Of a DNA stretch of 64,000 nucleotides, positions 10,590 through 21,667 are shown in pieces. The stretch comes from Patiria pectinifera. Its lineage: Eukaryota; Echinodermata; Asteroidea; Valvatida; Asterinidae. The DNA lies in NCBI GenBank assembly GCA_029964075.1, contig CM057130.1, forward strand, positions 992,001 through 1,056,000, written 5' to 3'. The notes beneath the pieces were generated by a model. The model saw nothing but the letters and a program-made list of their open reading frames with translations, made no database searches and had not been told where the DNA came from. Positions within the stretch are counted from its first letter, which is position 1, and each line of letters starts with the position of its first letter. Both the position numbers and the translations under genes were made by a program.

Positions 10590-11128
10590 ATCTGTTACGT
10601 TGGTCACAAAGTGTGGATTCGGAACGAAGAATCTTTAGTAAGGTGTGGATTCGGAATTACGAATCCACACTTTGAACGCGTCGGACAATTGTTCTCCATA
10701 ATGAGCACTGGGGCCGTCTGCGTGAAAACTTTGCATCTTCATTGTCAGATTCTCCGCCGTCACTGCAAAACCTACTTCGACGGTCAAAAAGAAATCATCG
10801 TCTGAACTATCTATAATGTCGACGGAAGGAGCCGACGCCACTTTTATCATCTCTATGATGAAGGTCATTCATTGCAAAAATTAATGATGACAAGACATGA
10901 ATCTGGGACTGAGAAATATTTCCAATTTTACTAGGAAATGACTCTCCATAGACTTTGTACACAATCACGGAAGTGGCATCAGGTTGCAACATTTTTCCCA
11001 AGTCGTTTCATCTCCACTCACTTTTAATGCCAATACTTCTGTTGACGCAATTGTTTAAATAAAAGAATACTCTCGCAAGTGTGGATTCTTGATTTACGAA
11101 TTCACTCGGCGCGAACGAATCCACAATT
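10590..11128. repeat. Region bounded by TGTGGATTCG words
   Basis: GTGTGGATTC(G) words occur near 10609 and 10643 and again, direct and inverted, at 11079-11126. A perfect 11-bp-armed hairpin GTGTGGATTCG..CGAATCCACAC sits at 10643-10670. The arrangement suggests a small inverted-repeat element of about 520 bp. Minus-strand frames inside (10635-11001) include an acidic IIDSSDDDFF segment but no family I recognise. Confidence 0.5.
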
Positions 11129-11465
11129 TATCGTGTATTCTCCTTAACTGAATCAGTTTTTGTGAGTTATAGAATGAAATATTGGCTACAATTTGTAATC
11201 GTTGATGAAAAGGGGGGGGGGGGGCCGAACGATACGATACCCCCACCCACTTTGCGGGGAGACATCCCCCTTCCTCCGCCCCCACCGATTGACGCTCATG
11301 ACCTCCCTCAATAATCTTTCGGTATTAATTGCAATTTTCTTACTCACTTTCAGTTGTTAGTTAAGAGTACATGGGGTTTATTATGGAACATACTACAACA
11401 GGAAATGTGTTGTTACGACAAAAATGAAGGCTTAATCTGTTGCAAAACAATGGGATGCCTTGTAA

Positions 11466-11833
11466 GGCCAAAAAAAAAAGTCTCCGGTTTCTGGTATGCG
11501 CGCGCGTCGCCGTAGCCATGCGCGTCGGCAAATTGAAAAAGTTTTTTTTTTTAATGACAGATGATGTCTCAAAACTGCCAAACTCACTGGCTTGACTGGA
11601 ATCCTGCTGCTGCACAATTTTAACGTGTTTTTAGATTGGGTTATGGTCGAGAATAAGTTTTATGTGGCCTCTCTGGACTCCCATATATTTGCACTAAGTT
11701 TAGTCCGGCATCATTTGCAGTCATCAGCCGATATTTGAAGCAAAAAAAATCAGGTAAAAAAAAAAAAAAGCCGCGTCGCCGCACCACTTTTTGGGCAAGC
11801 TCCATACCAGAAGCCGGAGACTTTTTTTTGGCC
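11466..11833. mobile_element. Inverted-repeat MITE, about 370 bp
   Basis: The left arm at 11466-11498 starts GGCC and A10 followed by GTCTCCGGTTTCTGGTATG. The right arm at 11803-11833 is its near-perfect reverse complement. CGCGTCGCCG words lie inside both ends. No coding capacity. Confidence 0.7.
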
Positions 11834-12039
11834 TAAAGGAACACTATATCAAATAATAGCAGACTCTGATGTTAATGTACAGAGAAACAAACGGAAGAAT
11901 GTACTTTGCAAAAACAGTAACCCCTATCATGCCAATTGACAACAGAATCTACTGTAAATTAGCAGATATTGTTTTAACAGTGCTGTATCTTGTATAATTG
12001 TACCGGAAATCCTTCAAAATGTTTGGGAATAATGGTAAA

Positions 12040-12720
12040 CATTGGCGGATCCAGCGGGGGGCGCAGGGGGCGCACGCCCCCCCGGCAAATATTTTAAAAT
12101 GTATACTATCGCGTCACCGTTTTCACAAAGAGGCGAATTTAGTATTTCAATGTCTGAATAAACATCCGAGATAATCGCGTTTAAAGTTGGTCTTTTTTTT
12201 TCATTTGACAATTTGAAACTTAAAGATGCATAGAATATGCAAGATTTGGATATCAGAGGAAAGAAAAGATTCTAATCTTCCTGAATATGGCAAACTTATA
12301 AAAAAAATAGATGATTAGTTTTGCAGGATTAATCAATTAAGAGAAGTGGCTGTTCGTGAAAACGCAAAAAAAAGAGACCAATTAGCAAAATTCGCCCCTT
12401 CGTGAAAACGCAATACGGCACTTTTGGCAAATTCGCCAATTCGTTAATTAGGTCAATTAAGATTTTAATTAATTCTATTAAAGTTTAGCCTCACCAGGTT
12501 GTAGATATTTGTATATTTATTCATATATTCACCAAAAACATGTTTTTCGAAAAACAGACGATTTTCAGGAAATTCGTTCCTTCGTGAAAACGGTGACGAT
12601 CGGTGAAAAATGGACGGTGATCCGACGGGCCACGCGTTTTGAGTTTGAGGAAGAACAAATGCACCACGATTCGACGTATCGCATTTTTATTGTGTTCCGA
12701 GAAAAACGGATTTAAAGTTG
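12040..12720. repeat. Inverted-repeat region with GGCGGATCCAG start
   Basis: GCGTCACCGTTTTCACAAAG at 12111 is answered by CTTCGTGAAAACGGTGAC near 12580. TTTAAAGTTGGTC occurs near 12179 and near 12711. GGCGGATCCAGC plus G- and C-tracts near 12053 resembles a repeat end also seen at 20752. No gene. Confidence 0.5.
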
Positions 12721-12829
12721 GTCATTATTTTGTAGGCTCATTCCATATACTCCCTGTGTGAGAATTCAAGCTGTTTCGTTTATGCTAGTAAATTGTAGAT
12801 TAAACTTTATTGCATGCAATCCGTGTGCA

Positions 12830-13335
12830 TCTGAGTTGCCCCCATATTTGAACAGGCCAACAAAGTGCCCCTCTCGCAGTCATATATATGCCCCCTCAAG
12901 ATGATAAAAAAAACTGCCCCTCAAACGCACGCATACCAATGATCGCGCTACAAATAAAATTGTCTCCTTTCATGTAATGGAAAACTGCCCCCCTCCAAAA
13001 AAACAATCACCCGTCTCGAATTAATAAGATTGTGCACCTTCTCGACACGGAAATCTACCCCTCGAATCCCATTCTCACAATAATACAATTGTGCCCCTCT
13101 CGAGATGGAAAATTAGCCACCACAAACAATAATGTGCTCCTCTCGCGATAACTTCTCGAGATGTAAAACTGCCTTTCGAAAGCAAAAGTTTATCAGAACC
13201 CCACTTGCAACACTAAAATTGTGTCCCTCTCATGGAAAACTGTCCTTTCAAAGTAATAGAGCTCGTCACGCAATAAAATGGTCACTGAGCTGGCCATCAA
13301 AGCAACAGTGCCCCTCCCGCTATACAAATGAGGGT
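12830..13335. repeat. Degenerate tandem repeat, unit about 60 bp
   Basis: At least six imperfect units share the order (A)AAATTGTGCCCCTCTCG, AGATGGAAAACTGCCCCTC, AAA. Examples start near 12900, 12955, 13020, 13080, 13130 and 13205. Divergence is high, so the array is old. Confidence 0.6.
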
Positions 13336-13359
13336 ATCTGTACATAACTAGTCAAATTC

Positions 13360-13990
13360 ATGGGCGGACCATGCCTCCCCCATTTTAAATTTTTTTTGGA
13401 GGGGGGGGGGTTGCGTCACAAAAAGGCAGCCGCTACGTACACCACCATCTTTACCTTAAAAACAAGTGGTTACAGCAGTCAGAAATTGCATCAGATCACA
13501 CCACAGAGCATCTAGAATCTATTTTTTTCGGGGCCCTTAAGCAGGCCCCAAACCCCAAGCCTGAAATTTGTGGACCCTCTATTTTGAGGGATTTTTTCCC
13601 CCCATGGTCCCACCACACAAAAAATTGTGTTCAGGATCAACTATGGCGGAGGCCGAAGGGCTCTTACTTTCACACCGACGAAAGGTGCCCCCTATTCTGG
13701 ATAAGTGACCCTTTTTGGTGTCCCCCCCCCCCTTCCTGTTTGAAAAGCATTCTACCGCCCCTGGTTTTACATTATTGACTCCTGAAATACAAGCAGTACT
13801 TAACAATTTAACTTAAGATTATCGCCCTTGCGCTTTTGTTTATGTTACTATATCGAGATAGAGAATGTACATCGCCAGGTTTGTTTATAGAGGGGGCGAA
13901 GCATATTATTTCCCCAAATCATTTTCGAAGGTGGGCGGGGGATATTTGCCTACTGCACCCCCATTGACTACCCTGTAGACGCCCATGTTG
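13360..13990. other. G/C-tract-rich non-coding stretch
   Basis: It has runs of G and C near 13400 and 13722. A CATGGGCGGACC start near 13361 and a GACGCCCATG end near 13979 resemble the ends of the 29,495 MITE, but no target duplication could be matched. Confidence 0.35.
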
Positions 13991-14065
13991 TTAAAGGTGC
14001 ATTAAATTGACATCAATATGACTTCGCCCCTCGTCTCCTTTTTTCTGTTTCTTCACCTTTTCAAT

Positions 14066-14260
14066 TTTTTGGGCCGCTTTTTGCCGCTGACCGACATAGC
14101 GTGATCTTTCAGGTGGAGCCCGCCAGGCCTGTTCGCCAAGTGCTCGTAGACGTGACTATCCGTACATTTGTGACTTTAGCTTCATGGTGACACAGCCCGC
14201 GACTCAGCCCGCGGTCCAACACCGCGATTCAGCCCGTGATTTGGTGCTTGGTGGTTAAGA
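14066..14260 (+). repeat. Diverged copy of the 405-bp repeat core
   Basis: It shares TTTTTGCCG, GGTGGAGCCCGCC, GTAGACGTGAC and GCGATTC words with the array at 17,146-23,005, but with many substitutions. Confidence 0.6.
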
Positions 14261-14522
14261 CATAATTCATCTTGCTTGATTCTTGCTGAAAATTGAGGAT
14301 CGAGTGAGCATGTATCGTGCTCATGTAACGTGCACTTGTAGCGTGCTCAATTATCCGCCGAATCCACCCGGAGAAGCTAGCACGCTGGAGAAGTGAGACC
14401 GTCCCCACGAACCGCAGTGCGTGTACATAAAAGATGATCCCCCAATTTTTGATACAATGCAGTATTTCACAGGGATTCAAAACCATTCGTTTTACAGAAC
14501 ATGTGTTATGTTTTGAATATAG

Positions 14523-14630
14523 GGTCCTCTGTGGACGCTCGATGTAATTGCATACATGTACGTTCAGCAGAACACCAAGTTTGAACGTGGCGAGGGTACG
14601 AAGACGAGGAGAGGGCTAACTATTCATGAG
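14523..14630 (+). CDS. Candidate internal exon, unknown gene
   Basis: 108 bp, phase 0 to 0, bordered by TTTTGAATATAG| and GAG|GTAATT. It reads through 36 codons, including LDVIAYMYVQQNTKFERGEG and a basic TKTRRGLTIHE end. The frame joins in phase with the candidate exon at 15195. No known domain is recognised, and no upstream exon was found. Confidence 0.3.
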
Positions 14631-15194
14631 GTAATTTTGTATTGTAAAATATATTATTCAAATCTTCAATTTCATTGAATGATGATGTTTGGCTGAGATT
14701 CTATCTTGCATAAGAACCTTTCAACTTCCACTTTAAATTTACTCAGGCGGTAAAACATCATGAAATGAAAAAGTTTAACATTCTAGGTGAATACAATTTT
14801 AAAATACAATTTTAAATACAAAGTCTCCGTAAATACCTACATGACTGCAAAGTTATTGGTACGAAACTGTGAAAAGCTTGCCTATTTTCTTCAGATTTTA
14901 TTTTTAATATTTGATCCATGATCAAGCTCAAGCTGTAACTTTACAGTCTTTGTGCACATTATCTCTGATAACAAAGGTTAATATTGACGTGAGTCCCAAA
15001 AAGGCCGACAATTGTGCAATTTACTTTTGAACCCAATTTTGTAATCAGTTTTCATATTCTTCCTGGAGTAAACTTTATTAATGACTTGTCATTTTAGGGT
15101 CTCCATTATTTTTTTTTTACTGTGAGCATGGTTTCACTTTCAAAGTTGATCAGTTTTTGTATGGCTCACTCAGAAATCTTGTTTATGTCCACAG

Positions 15195-15332
15195 AATGCT
15201 GCTGAACCAGACAGAGTATCTGCATCAAAACTACAGTTTACATTACATGTGGAGACACCATCAAGAAAGTCTCAAACTACAACACGTACAATGATGCGCT
15301 TCTTCTCCAGCTTCGGGGTACTATGCCTTTGA
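15195..15332 (+). CDS. Candidate terminal exon, unknown gene
   Basis: It follows the acceptor ATGTCCACAG| and begins NAAEPDRVSASKLQFTLHVE. A Ser/Thr-rich part follows, then a stop TGA at 15330-15332. Phase agrees with the donor at 14631. An alternative donor at the TTCGGG|GTACTA position is weak. Function unknown. Confidence 0.3.
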   Translation, partial: NAAEPDRVSASKLQFTLHVETPSRKSQTTTRTMMRFFSSFGVLCL

Positions 15333-15339
15333 TTTTGAT

Positions 15340-15990
15340 AATCCAAAGTATTTTCACGTGCTTTGAGTTCTTTTCAAAAAATCATAATCAGAGAAAAGTT
15401 TTCCTGGCAGATTCCAGCAAATTCATGCAGTTCACTACAAGGTATTTGTGTACAAATTAATTGGATATATTGTTGAAGTCTCAGCTAAAGATCAATACTT
15501 ATTTTACCACTTTAAACTATAACGCAAACTTTCATAGGTTAAAAAAAAACAAGTATAATTCATTTGCAGTTTTACTTATAACTCTCATTGAATTAGAAAA
15601 TTTTTTTGTTTTTGTGTTTGTTTATGTTTTTGTTTCTTTGTTTTGATACTTGTAAAAGTTGTGATTGGCCTAAAGGATTGTTGGAAACATACTGATAGGC
15701 ATGGTAGTATATTCACATAAATGTCACATTATTTTTGCTGTCGTGATGTAAAATATTCTCCAAGGGTGACCATAAATATACATTTGTATTTTATTGTGTC
15801 CATTTTCATGATTCGATAGAACTCAATAGGCCTTTCACCACAATCCTATAGCTGAAAACGAAGACAGCTTTGTGAAGTGCCCTAAATGCGTTTATTTCAA
15901 TGTTGTTAATATTGTGACTGAAGTTTTACTTGCAATTTTGAAAACAGATTGACGTGTTTTCTTTTTGACTGTGTGTTTACTTTTTAAACG
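15340..15990. other. AT-rich, T/G simple sequence near 15,600
   Basis: No gene seen. TTTTTGTTTTTGTG-type simple sequence at 15600-15645. Confidence 0.45.
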
Positions 15991-16215
15991 TCAGTATTAT
16001 TTAAATGTTAAACGCCTTTGATGTATATATTTTAAACACTGTTCCGTTTAAAGATTAAACACCGTCAGTATGCTGATTTTAAACACCAAATATGTTTTCA
16101 AATTAAACATGTTCATTGGATAAACTGCGTCACATGTTTAAAAACTGTCACAGATTAGTGTTTATTTATGTGTTCTAAACCTAAACACATGGTTTATAGT
16201 GTGTGTACTGCATTC
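15990..16215. repeat. TTTAAAC-rich repeat
   Basis: About a dozen GTTTAA/TTAAAC words occur in both orientations within 220 bp, including TTAAACACTG, TTAAACACC and TGTTTAAAAAC. It looks like a non-coding repeat family with internal inverted words. Confidence 0.5.
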
Positions 16216-16289
16216 TCAAGGTGTGCCTAATCCTCAGGTGGACTGCAGGCTCTAGACGCGCCTAATCTTAAGCTAATTAAATACGTATG

Positions 16290-16970
16290 GAAATCCCTTG
16301 ATTGTAACAATATGCACAAAGAGGGACCAGGTTTTGTTAGTTAAACCTTCATTAAATATTTGTGATAGCCAGGCGGGCACAAGCTGGAGCACATTAACAG
16401 GCCTACAAAGGCGATTTTTGTACACACGAGACAATTCCACACATTATCATAAAGAAAATTCCAATTCCAGTTATATCCATTTATGTCCATCAAGCTTTGC
16501 TAACAGGCCTAATCGTCTATTTTTGAACATACAACATACACTGGCCAACATATTAATTTATGTCTCGCCGCATCTGCAAAAATAATATTTGGACCAGAAA
16601 TTTTGCGATTATTGCATGTTTTTGTCCTACTTTCAGCTTTCTACATATAAAAGTGGAGAAAAGTTTTTCTGCTTTTAGAAAAAGCAGAATAGAACAAGTT
16701 TTCAAAGGTTTCATTTCTGCTTTTCTGACTTTTTTTTCAACCAGAAAAGCAGATTTTACATTTTAATAAAGAGTACTTTTCGGCGTTTCTGCTTTTTGGC
16801 TATACCCAAAAAGCAGATTTTACTTTCCCTCCTTTTTATCTCATCCGCCATGCAAAGCTCCAAGTCATATATTGCTCGAGTACAGTATAGCAGAAAATCA
16901 CACGTTACGTTGCCGATGTTTCCATTTTCTGCTAGCTGAAAAGCGGGTGATCGCCAGTATCTTGTAGATG
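16290..16970. mobile_element. Repeat element related to the 23.0-23.9 kb copy
   Basis: It shares ACAGGCC..AACA, AATTTATGTCTCGCCGCATC-like and TTGCGATTATTGCAT segments and alternating TCTGCTTTT/AAAAGCAGA words with the copy at 23,010-23,900. There is no coding frame of note. Confidence 0.55.
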
Positions 16971-17145
16971 TACCGGAATTCCTTCAAAATGTTCAGCAAT
17001 AATCGTAAGTGTAAATAATGGGGTGATAACAGTGTTTCACATCATTCAGACTTCTAAGGCACAAATTACAAGAAATATTTGACAACTAGGAAAATATTTT
17101 ATCATTTCTTTCATGCCCTTAAGTTTTGATTTAGTTTTGATGGGC

Positions 17146-17942
17146 TTTGCTTTGTAAAAATCGAGATAGAGAATGTTGCCGCTTTTTGCCGGTGATCGAT
17201 GTAGCGCAGCGTGATTTTTCGGGTGGAGCCCGCCGGGCCTATTCGTCCACTGCCCGTAGACGTGACCATCCGTGCACGGTGACATAGTTTGAAGTCGCAC
17301 AGCCGGCGACTCTGCCCGCGATTCAGTACCGCGATTCGGTCCGTAATTTGGTGTATGGTACCTGGCTAAAGCATAATTTATATCTAAGCGTATTTTAATT
17401 AACGGTCATTTGGTCTAGAAACTCTGGGACTCTTACATGTTGTTGCTATATCCAGTTTAATACCCAAGTACGATTTTAATTGAAGGACCCGCTTCTAAAG
17501 ATACATTTATTATCAATATATTTGCGAACTGGCCTAAAACGGGATTTTCTTTTTGTATACAAGACCGAACAAATTGTAAAAATCGAGATAGAGAATGTTG
17601 CCGCTTTTTGCCGGTGATCGATGTAGCGCAGCGTGATTTTTCGGGTGGAGCCCGCCGGGCCTATTCGTCCACTGCCCGTAGACGTGACCATCCGTGCACG
17701 GTGACATAGTTTGAAGTCGCACAGCCGGCGACTCTGCCCGCGATTCAGTACCGCGATTCGGTCTGTTATTAAATTTTGGTGTATGGTACCTGGCTAAAGC
17801 ATAATTTATATCTAAGCGTATTTTAATTAACGGTCATTTGGTCTAGAAATTCTGGGACTCTTACATGTTGTTGCTATATCCAGTTTAATACCCAAGTACG
17901 ATTTTAATTGAAGGACCCACTTCTATAGATACATTTATTATC
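17146..17942 (+). repeat. Tandem array of 405-430 bp units, part 1
   Basis: Units start near CTTCTA(A/T)AGATACATT and carry GGATTTTCTTTTTGTATAC, GGTGATCGATGTAGCGCAGC and GGTGGAGCCCGCCGGGCC. They end GTACGATTTTAATTGAAGG. This part holds one 5'-shortened unit (17146-17490) and one full unit (17491-17919). The next unit begins at 17920 and is cut at 17943 by a 2.2-kb block. Minus-strand frames across the core recur in each copy simply because the copies are similar. Confidence 0.85.
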
Positions 17943-17956
17943 AACAAGCTGATTTA

Positions 17957-17973
17957 CCCGATCATAGATCGGG
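17957..17973. other. Short hairpin at the block start
   Basis: CCCGATCATAGATCGGG, 7-bp arms. Also present in the second copy at about 36,811. Confidence 0.6.
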
Positions 17974-18882
17974 AAGGGCGTATTGTGTTGGGGATGAAAA
18001 TGTGGGGAGTTAAATGTAAATGGGGGATATAGTTGAGGAGACATGCAGTTGTATAAAAGCAATTTCTGTGGTGTGATCTGAGGCAATTTCTGACCACTAA
18101 AACCAATTTCAGGAAAAGATCATCTTTAAAAGTTTTGAGTTTTGAGTAATTGAATCAGGTACGTGTATTCTGAGCAATAGAATCATTATAGTAGGCTACA
18201 ATTTTTATTCGGGGAAGAAAAAGTGTGGGGGGACCAAACAATGTCCCCTGCTTTAAAATGGAGGGGGGGGGGGGTTCCCCCTGTCCCCCGTCGACTTACG
18301 CACATGATAATTGTGCACCATGGCAACTGTCTGTAAATGTTCCCGTTTGTGTGTTAAAATGGCATTTTGTGAGAAAGTTGCATTTGTGGGAAAACGTAAT
18401 GAAAATGTTACCGTAGTACACAGGCGAAGGCTGATTGTACAGTTTTGACAATAAATCATAATGCAATAAAACGTAAAGGTGTCATTTGAAATGGAAATGT
18501 TGAGTGTTACCATACAATTACAAACGGTCTGAATCATGGAGGAAGGTCATAATTAAGTTTCAGTATTGGACTCTTCAACAAATGTAAACTTGAACTTCTT
18601 ACAATTTGCTAGACCGTTTGCAAGGAAAAAGTCGATTCAACTTTTATTCAAGTTGATTCAATCATCTATATAACAGCAAAATGTGGTATTAAATGTAAAT
18701 GAGGGATGTAGTTGAGGAGACATGCAGTTATAAAAGCAATTTCTGTGGTGGGATCTGAGGCAATTTCTGACCACTTAAACCATTTTGAGCAAAAGATCAT
18801 CTTTTAAAGTTTCGAGTTTGGAGTATTTAATCAGCTACATGTATTCTGAGCAATTGAATCATTATTGTAGGCTACAATTTTT

Positions 18883-18923
18883 ATTCGGGGAAGAAAAAGT
18901 GGGCCACTTTTTCTTCCCCGAAT
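18883..18923. other. Near-perfect palindrome, 20-bp arms
   Basis: ATTCGGGGAAGAAAAAGTGG, one central base, then its exact reverse complement. It marks an inverted junction inside the block. The single-arm version occurs at 18210 and 37057. Confidence 0.9.
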
Positions 18924-19152
18924 AATGCAATAAATCGTGGTGTCGTTTGAAATGAAAATGTTGAGTGTTACCATAAAATTACAAACGGTCTGAATCATGG
19001 AGGAATTATAAGGTCATAATTAAGTTTCAGTATTGGACTCTTCAACAAACGGAAACTTGAACTTCTTACAATTTGCGAGACTGTCTGCGAGGAAAAAGTC
19101 GATACAACTTTTATTAAACTTGGTTCAACCATCTATTTAACAGCAAGTTTTA

Positions 19153-20118
19153 CTCGGCCTCCGAGAAATGTTTGCTCCTGATAGGATCCGAGACCGCGGT
19201 CTCCCGCGACGCCAAAATGGCTCCAAGTCCGTGGAAAAATGTGGAGGGTGTCTTCCGCCGGGTTGGACACTTTTTCGTCGATTGTTTTTCGTGACTGCGT
19301 TTAAGATCGCGACATTTGAAGCAATGCATCGATCCTTCGATGATCCCAAACAGGCCCCCAAAATTATAACGCGACACTGAATATTATACGTGGCGGGCAG
19401 CGAACTCACAACGCTCGGCCTTGGTGGTGGAAGCATGGAGCTGTAAACACATTATGGAAGCAACAGCACTCTATCACGCGACGTCACATGCTTGTGCAAT
19501 ACCGAGAACCGTAGACCCAACCTCGTTTCCAGGGTGTGGAGCAGGCTGCAGTACGCGTTGCCATCGACGGTTTTACGCATAGCCGGGAAGTACCACGCAG
19601 TGTAAACTTTCGATTGGTCAGACCGCGCAAGGCATACTAATGTGTAGTCCTTCTGAGTATTCGTTGCACTCGGCGCAGGGGCGGCAAGCAAAGCACAGGA
19701 AAGATTGGAACACTTGGTGGCCACGCACCATGGAGAAAAAATATTTTGCCAAGGTCACCCCATACTAACGTTTGGTGAACGCTTTTGCAGTACGGCCGAG
19801 TAGAACACGTAAACGAAACCCCTACGTTGACCTCGCTGACCTCGCACAGTCTAGACACGCAGAAAAGCCAGCACAGGGGGCGACCAGGCAGTCAACGTGA
19901 AAGCGCACACGACGGCAAATTCCTGCGAAAAAATTCCTCACGAAAAATCGACGAAACGGATCGCCGGTCCGTACGGGAAAATCAGGACGACCCGAAGTGT
20001 CCGACCCAGCGGAAGACACCCCCCCGCATTTTTCCACGGACGTGGAGCGATTTTGGCGCCGCGGGAGCCCGCGGTCTCGGATCCTTTCATGAGCAAACAT
20101 CGTCTCGGAGGCCGACTT
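19153..20118. mobile_element. Long-terminal-inverted-repeat element, copy 1
   Basis: The left end TCGGCCTCCGAGA..GTTTGCTCCTGA and the right end (reverse complement TCGGCCTCCGAGACGATG..) match for about 115 bp. After a short insert the match continues around CGA(T)TTTTCGTGACTGCG. Minus-strand frames at 19452-19724 and 19637-19858 are open, but I do not recognise any protein in them. Confidence 0.75.
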
Positions 20119-20145
20119 AAACTCTCTCTTATATATATAGATATA

Positions 20146-20529
20146 TTTGCGAACTGGCCTAAAACGGGATTTTCTTTTTGTATACAAGACTCAACAAATT
20201 GTAAAAATCGAGATAGAGAATGTTGCCGCTTTTTGCCGGTGATCGATGTAGCGCAGCGTGATTTTTCGGGTGGAGCCCGCCGGGCCTACTCGTCCACTGC
20301 CCGTAGACGTGATCATCCGTGCACGGTGACATAGTTTGAAGTCGCACAGCCGGCGACTCTGTCCGCGATTCGGCCCGTAATTTGGTGTATGGTACCTGGC
20401 TAAAGCATAATTTATAAGCGTATTTTAATTAACGGTCATTTGGTCTAGAAATTCTGGGACTCTTACATGTTGTTGCTATATCCAGTTTAATACCCAAGTA
20501 CGATTTTAATTGAAGGACCCGCTTCTAAA
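20146..20529 (+). repeat. Tandem array of 405-430 bp units, part 2
   Basis: The rest of the unit begun at 17920, ending in the target site CTTCTAAA of hAT-like element 2. Confidence 0.85.
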
Positions 20530-21667
20530 CAGTGTTGGAGCAAAGGCTTTGACCCTCAAGGCCAAGGCCAAGGCCAAGGCTTTGACCCTCCAGGCCAAGG
20601 CCAAGGCCAAGGCTTTGAACCTCAAGCCTCGAGGCCAAGGCCAAGGCTTAACCCTCAAGGCCAAGGCCAAGGCCAAGGCCCTGTTTTATGAAATGACCAC
20701 TGATATAGAACTAATTATAGTCACATGAGTGACACATCATCACGCAAGGGCGGATCCAGAACACAATTTGGGGGGGGGGCAAAGAAATTTTGGTCCCCCC
20801 CCCAAAAAAAAGTGGGCCAAAAAATTACGGCTTGGGCCCCGAAAAATTTTTGGATTCGAGATGCTCTGTGGTGCGATTTGGGGCAATTTCTGACCATTTT
20901 AACCGATGTTTTTTGAAGAAAAGATGGTGGTGTACTCATTGCCTGCCTTTATTACGACGTCACATAAAAAAAAATGGTTTCGGAGTGGTTTTTTTTTTGG
21001 GGGGGGGCATGGCCCCTTTTGGCCCCCCTGGTTCCGTCCTTATCATCACGAATTGCTTGTTACGAAGAACAACATTTCTTCAATTGCAATCAACATGCTC
21101 GCATAGGCCTACACCGTTTTATGTTACTACACCGTAACAAAAGGGGGATCCAAGAAACTGGTTTGGGAAATTTTTATTTGCTGGCCCAACATGGTCAGAA
21201 ATATCAGCATAACCTAAAACAGATACATGCAAATCTTTAGCACTTATCAGGGAAACATATACAACCTATCAGATCTATTCCATAGTTATATGCAATTAAA
21301 GTTATCATCTCAGTTGCCCCACAAGTGTATGGAATATTTTTGCAGCAAATCTACTACAATGGTCACAAAATGTGATGCTACAAAAGTGGAAGTGTGCCCA
21401 ACACACAAATCTACAGGGTGCTTCCCTCCTCCATGGTAATACGGTTAAAATGGTAACAGCAAAATTTCGAACAGATTTATCTGGAAAATGCAAAAATCTA
21501 TGGGCCTTGAAGAGCCTTGACTCAAAATTACAAGGCCCTGAACCCTCAAGGCCAAGGCCAAGGCCAAGGCTTTTGCCCTCAAGCCTCGAGGCCAAGGCCA
21601 AGGCCCTAAAATCCAGCCTTAAGGCAGCCTTAAGGCCAAGGCCCAGCATCAAGGCACTACATCACTG
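20530..21667. mobile_element. Non-autonomous hAT-like element 2 (AAGGCC word ends)
   Basis: 1,138 bp. Ends CAGTGTTGGAG and, on the opposite strand, CAGTGATGTAG (9 of 11 alike). Flanked by the perfect 8-bp duplication CTTCTAAA at 20522-20529 and 21668-21675. Arrays of AAGGCCAAGGC / TTTGACCCTCAAGGCC words fill 20540-20690 and 21525-21655. The middle has a nested G/C-tract repeat starting GGGCGGATCCAG at 20751. It sits in the tandem array, which resumes in phase after it. No transposase. Confidence 0.85.

Larger units (their letters stand above)
17943..20145. mobile_element. 2.2-kb block inserted in the tandem array
   Basis: It starts CAAGCTGATTTACCCGATCA and ends near CTCTCTTATATA. The unit of the surrounding array resumes at 20146 exactly where it broke off (ATTATCAA / TATATTTGCG). 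A second copy lies at 36,797-38,460 in an unrelated context, showing that the block moves or is copied as a whole. It contains an internal duplication (about 17,990-18,660 against 18,670-19,140) and a long-inverted-repeat element (19,153-20,118). No transposase was recognised, and the class is unknown. Confidence 0.75.

Noticed and set aside
10635-11001. Minus-strand frames with an acidic DSSDDDFF segment as a transposase exon
   Set aside because: The two frames are out of phase, have no splice sites, and lie in an inverted-repeat region. The resemblance to transposase N-termini is too weak.
19452-19858. Minus-strand frames in the long-inverted-repeat element as a captured gene
   Set aside because: The second copy at 37.5-38.4 kb has indels that shift these frames, so there is no sign of protein constraint.
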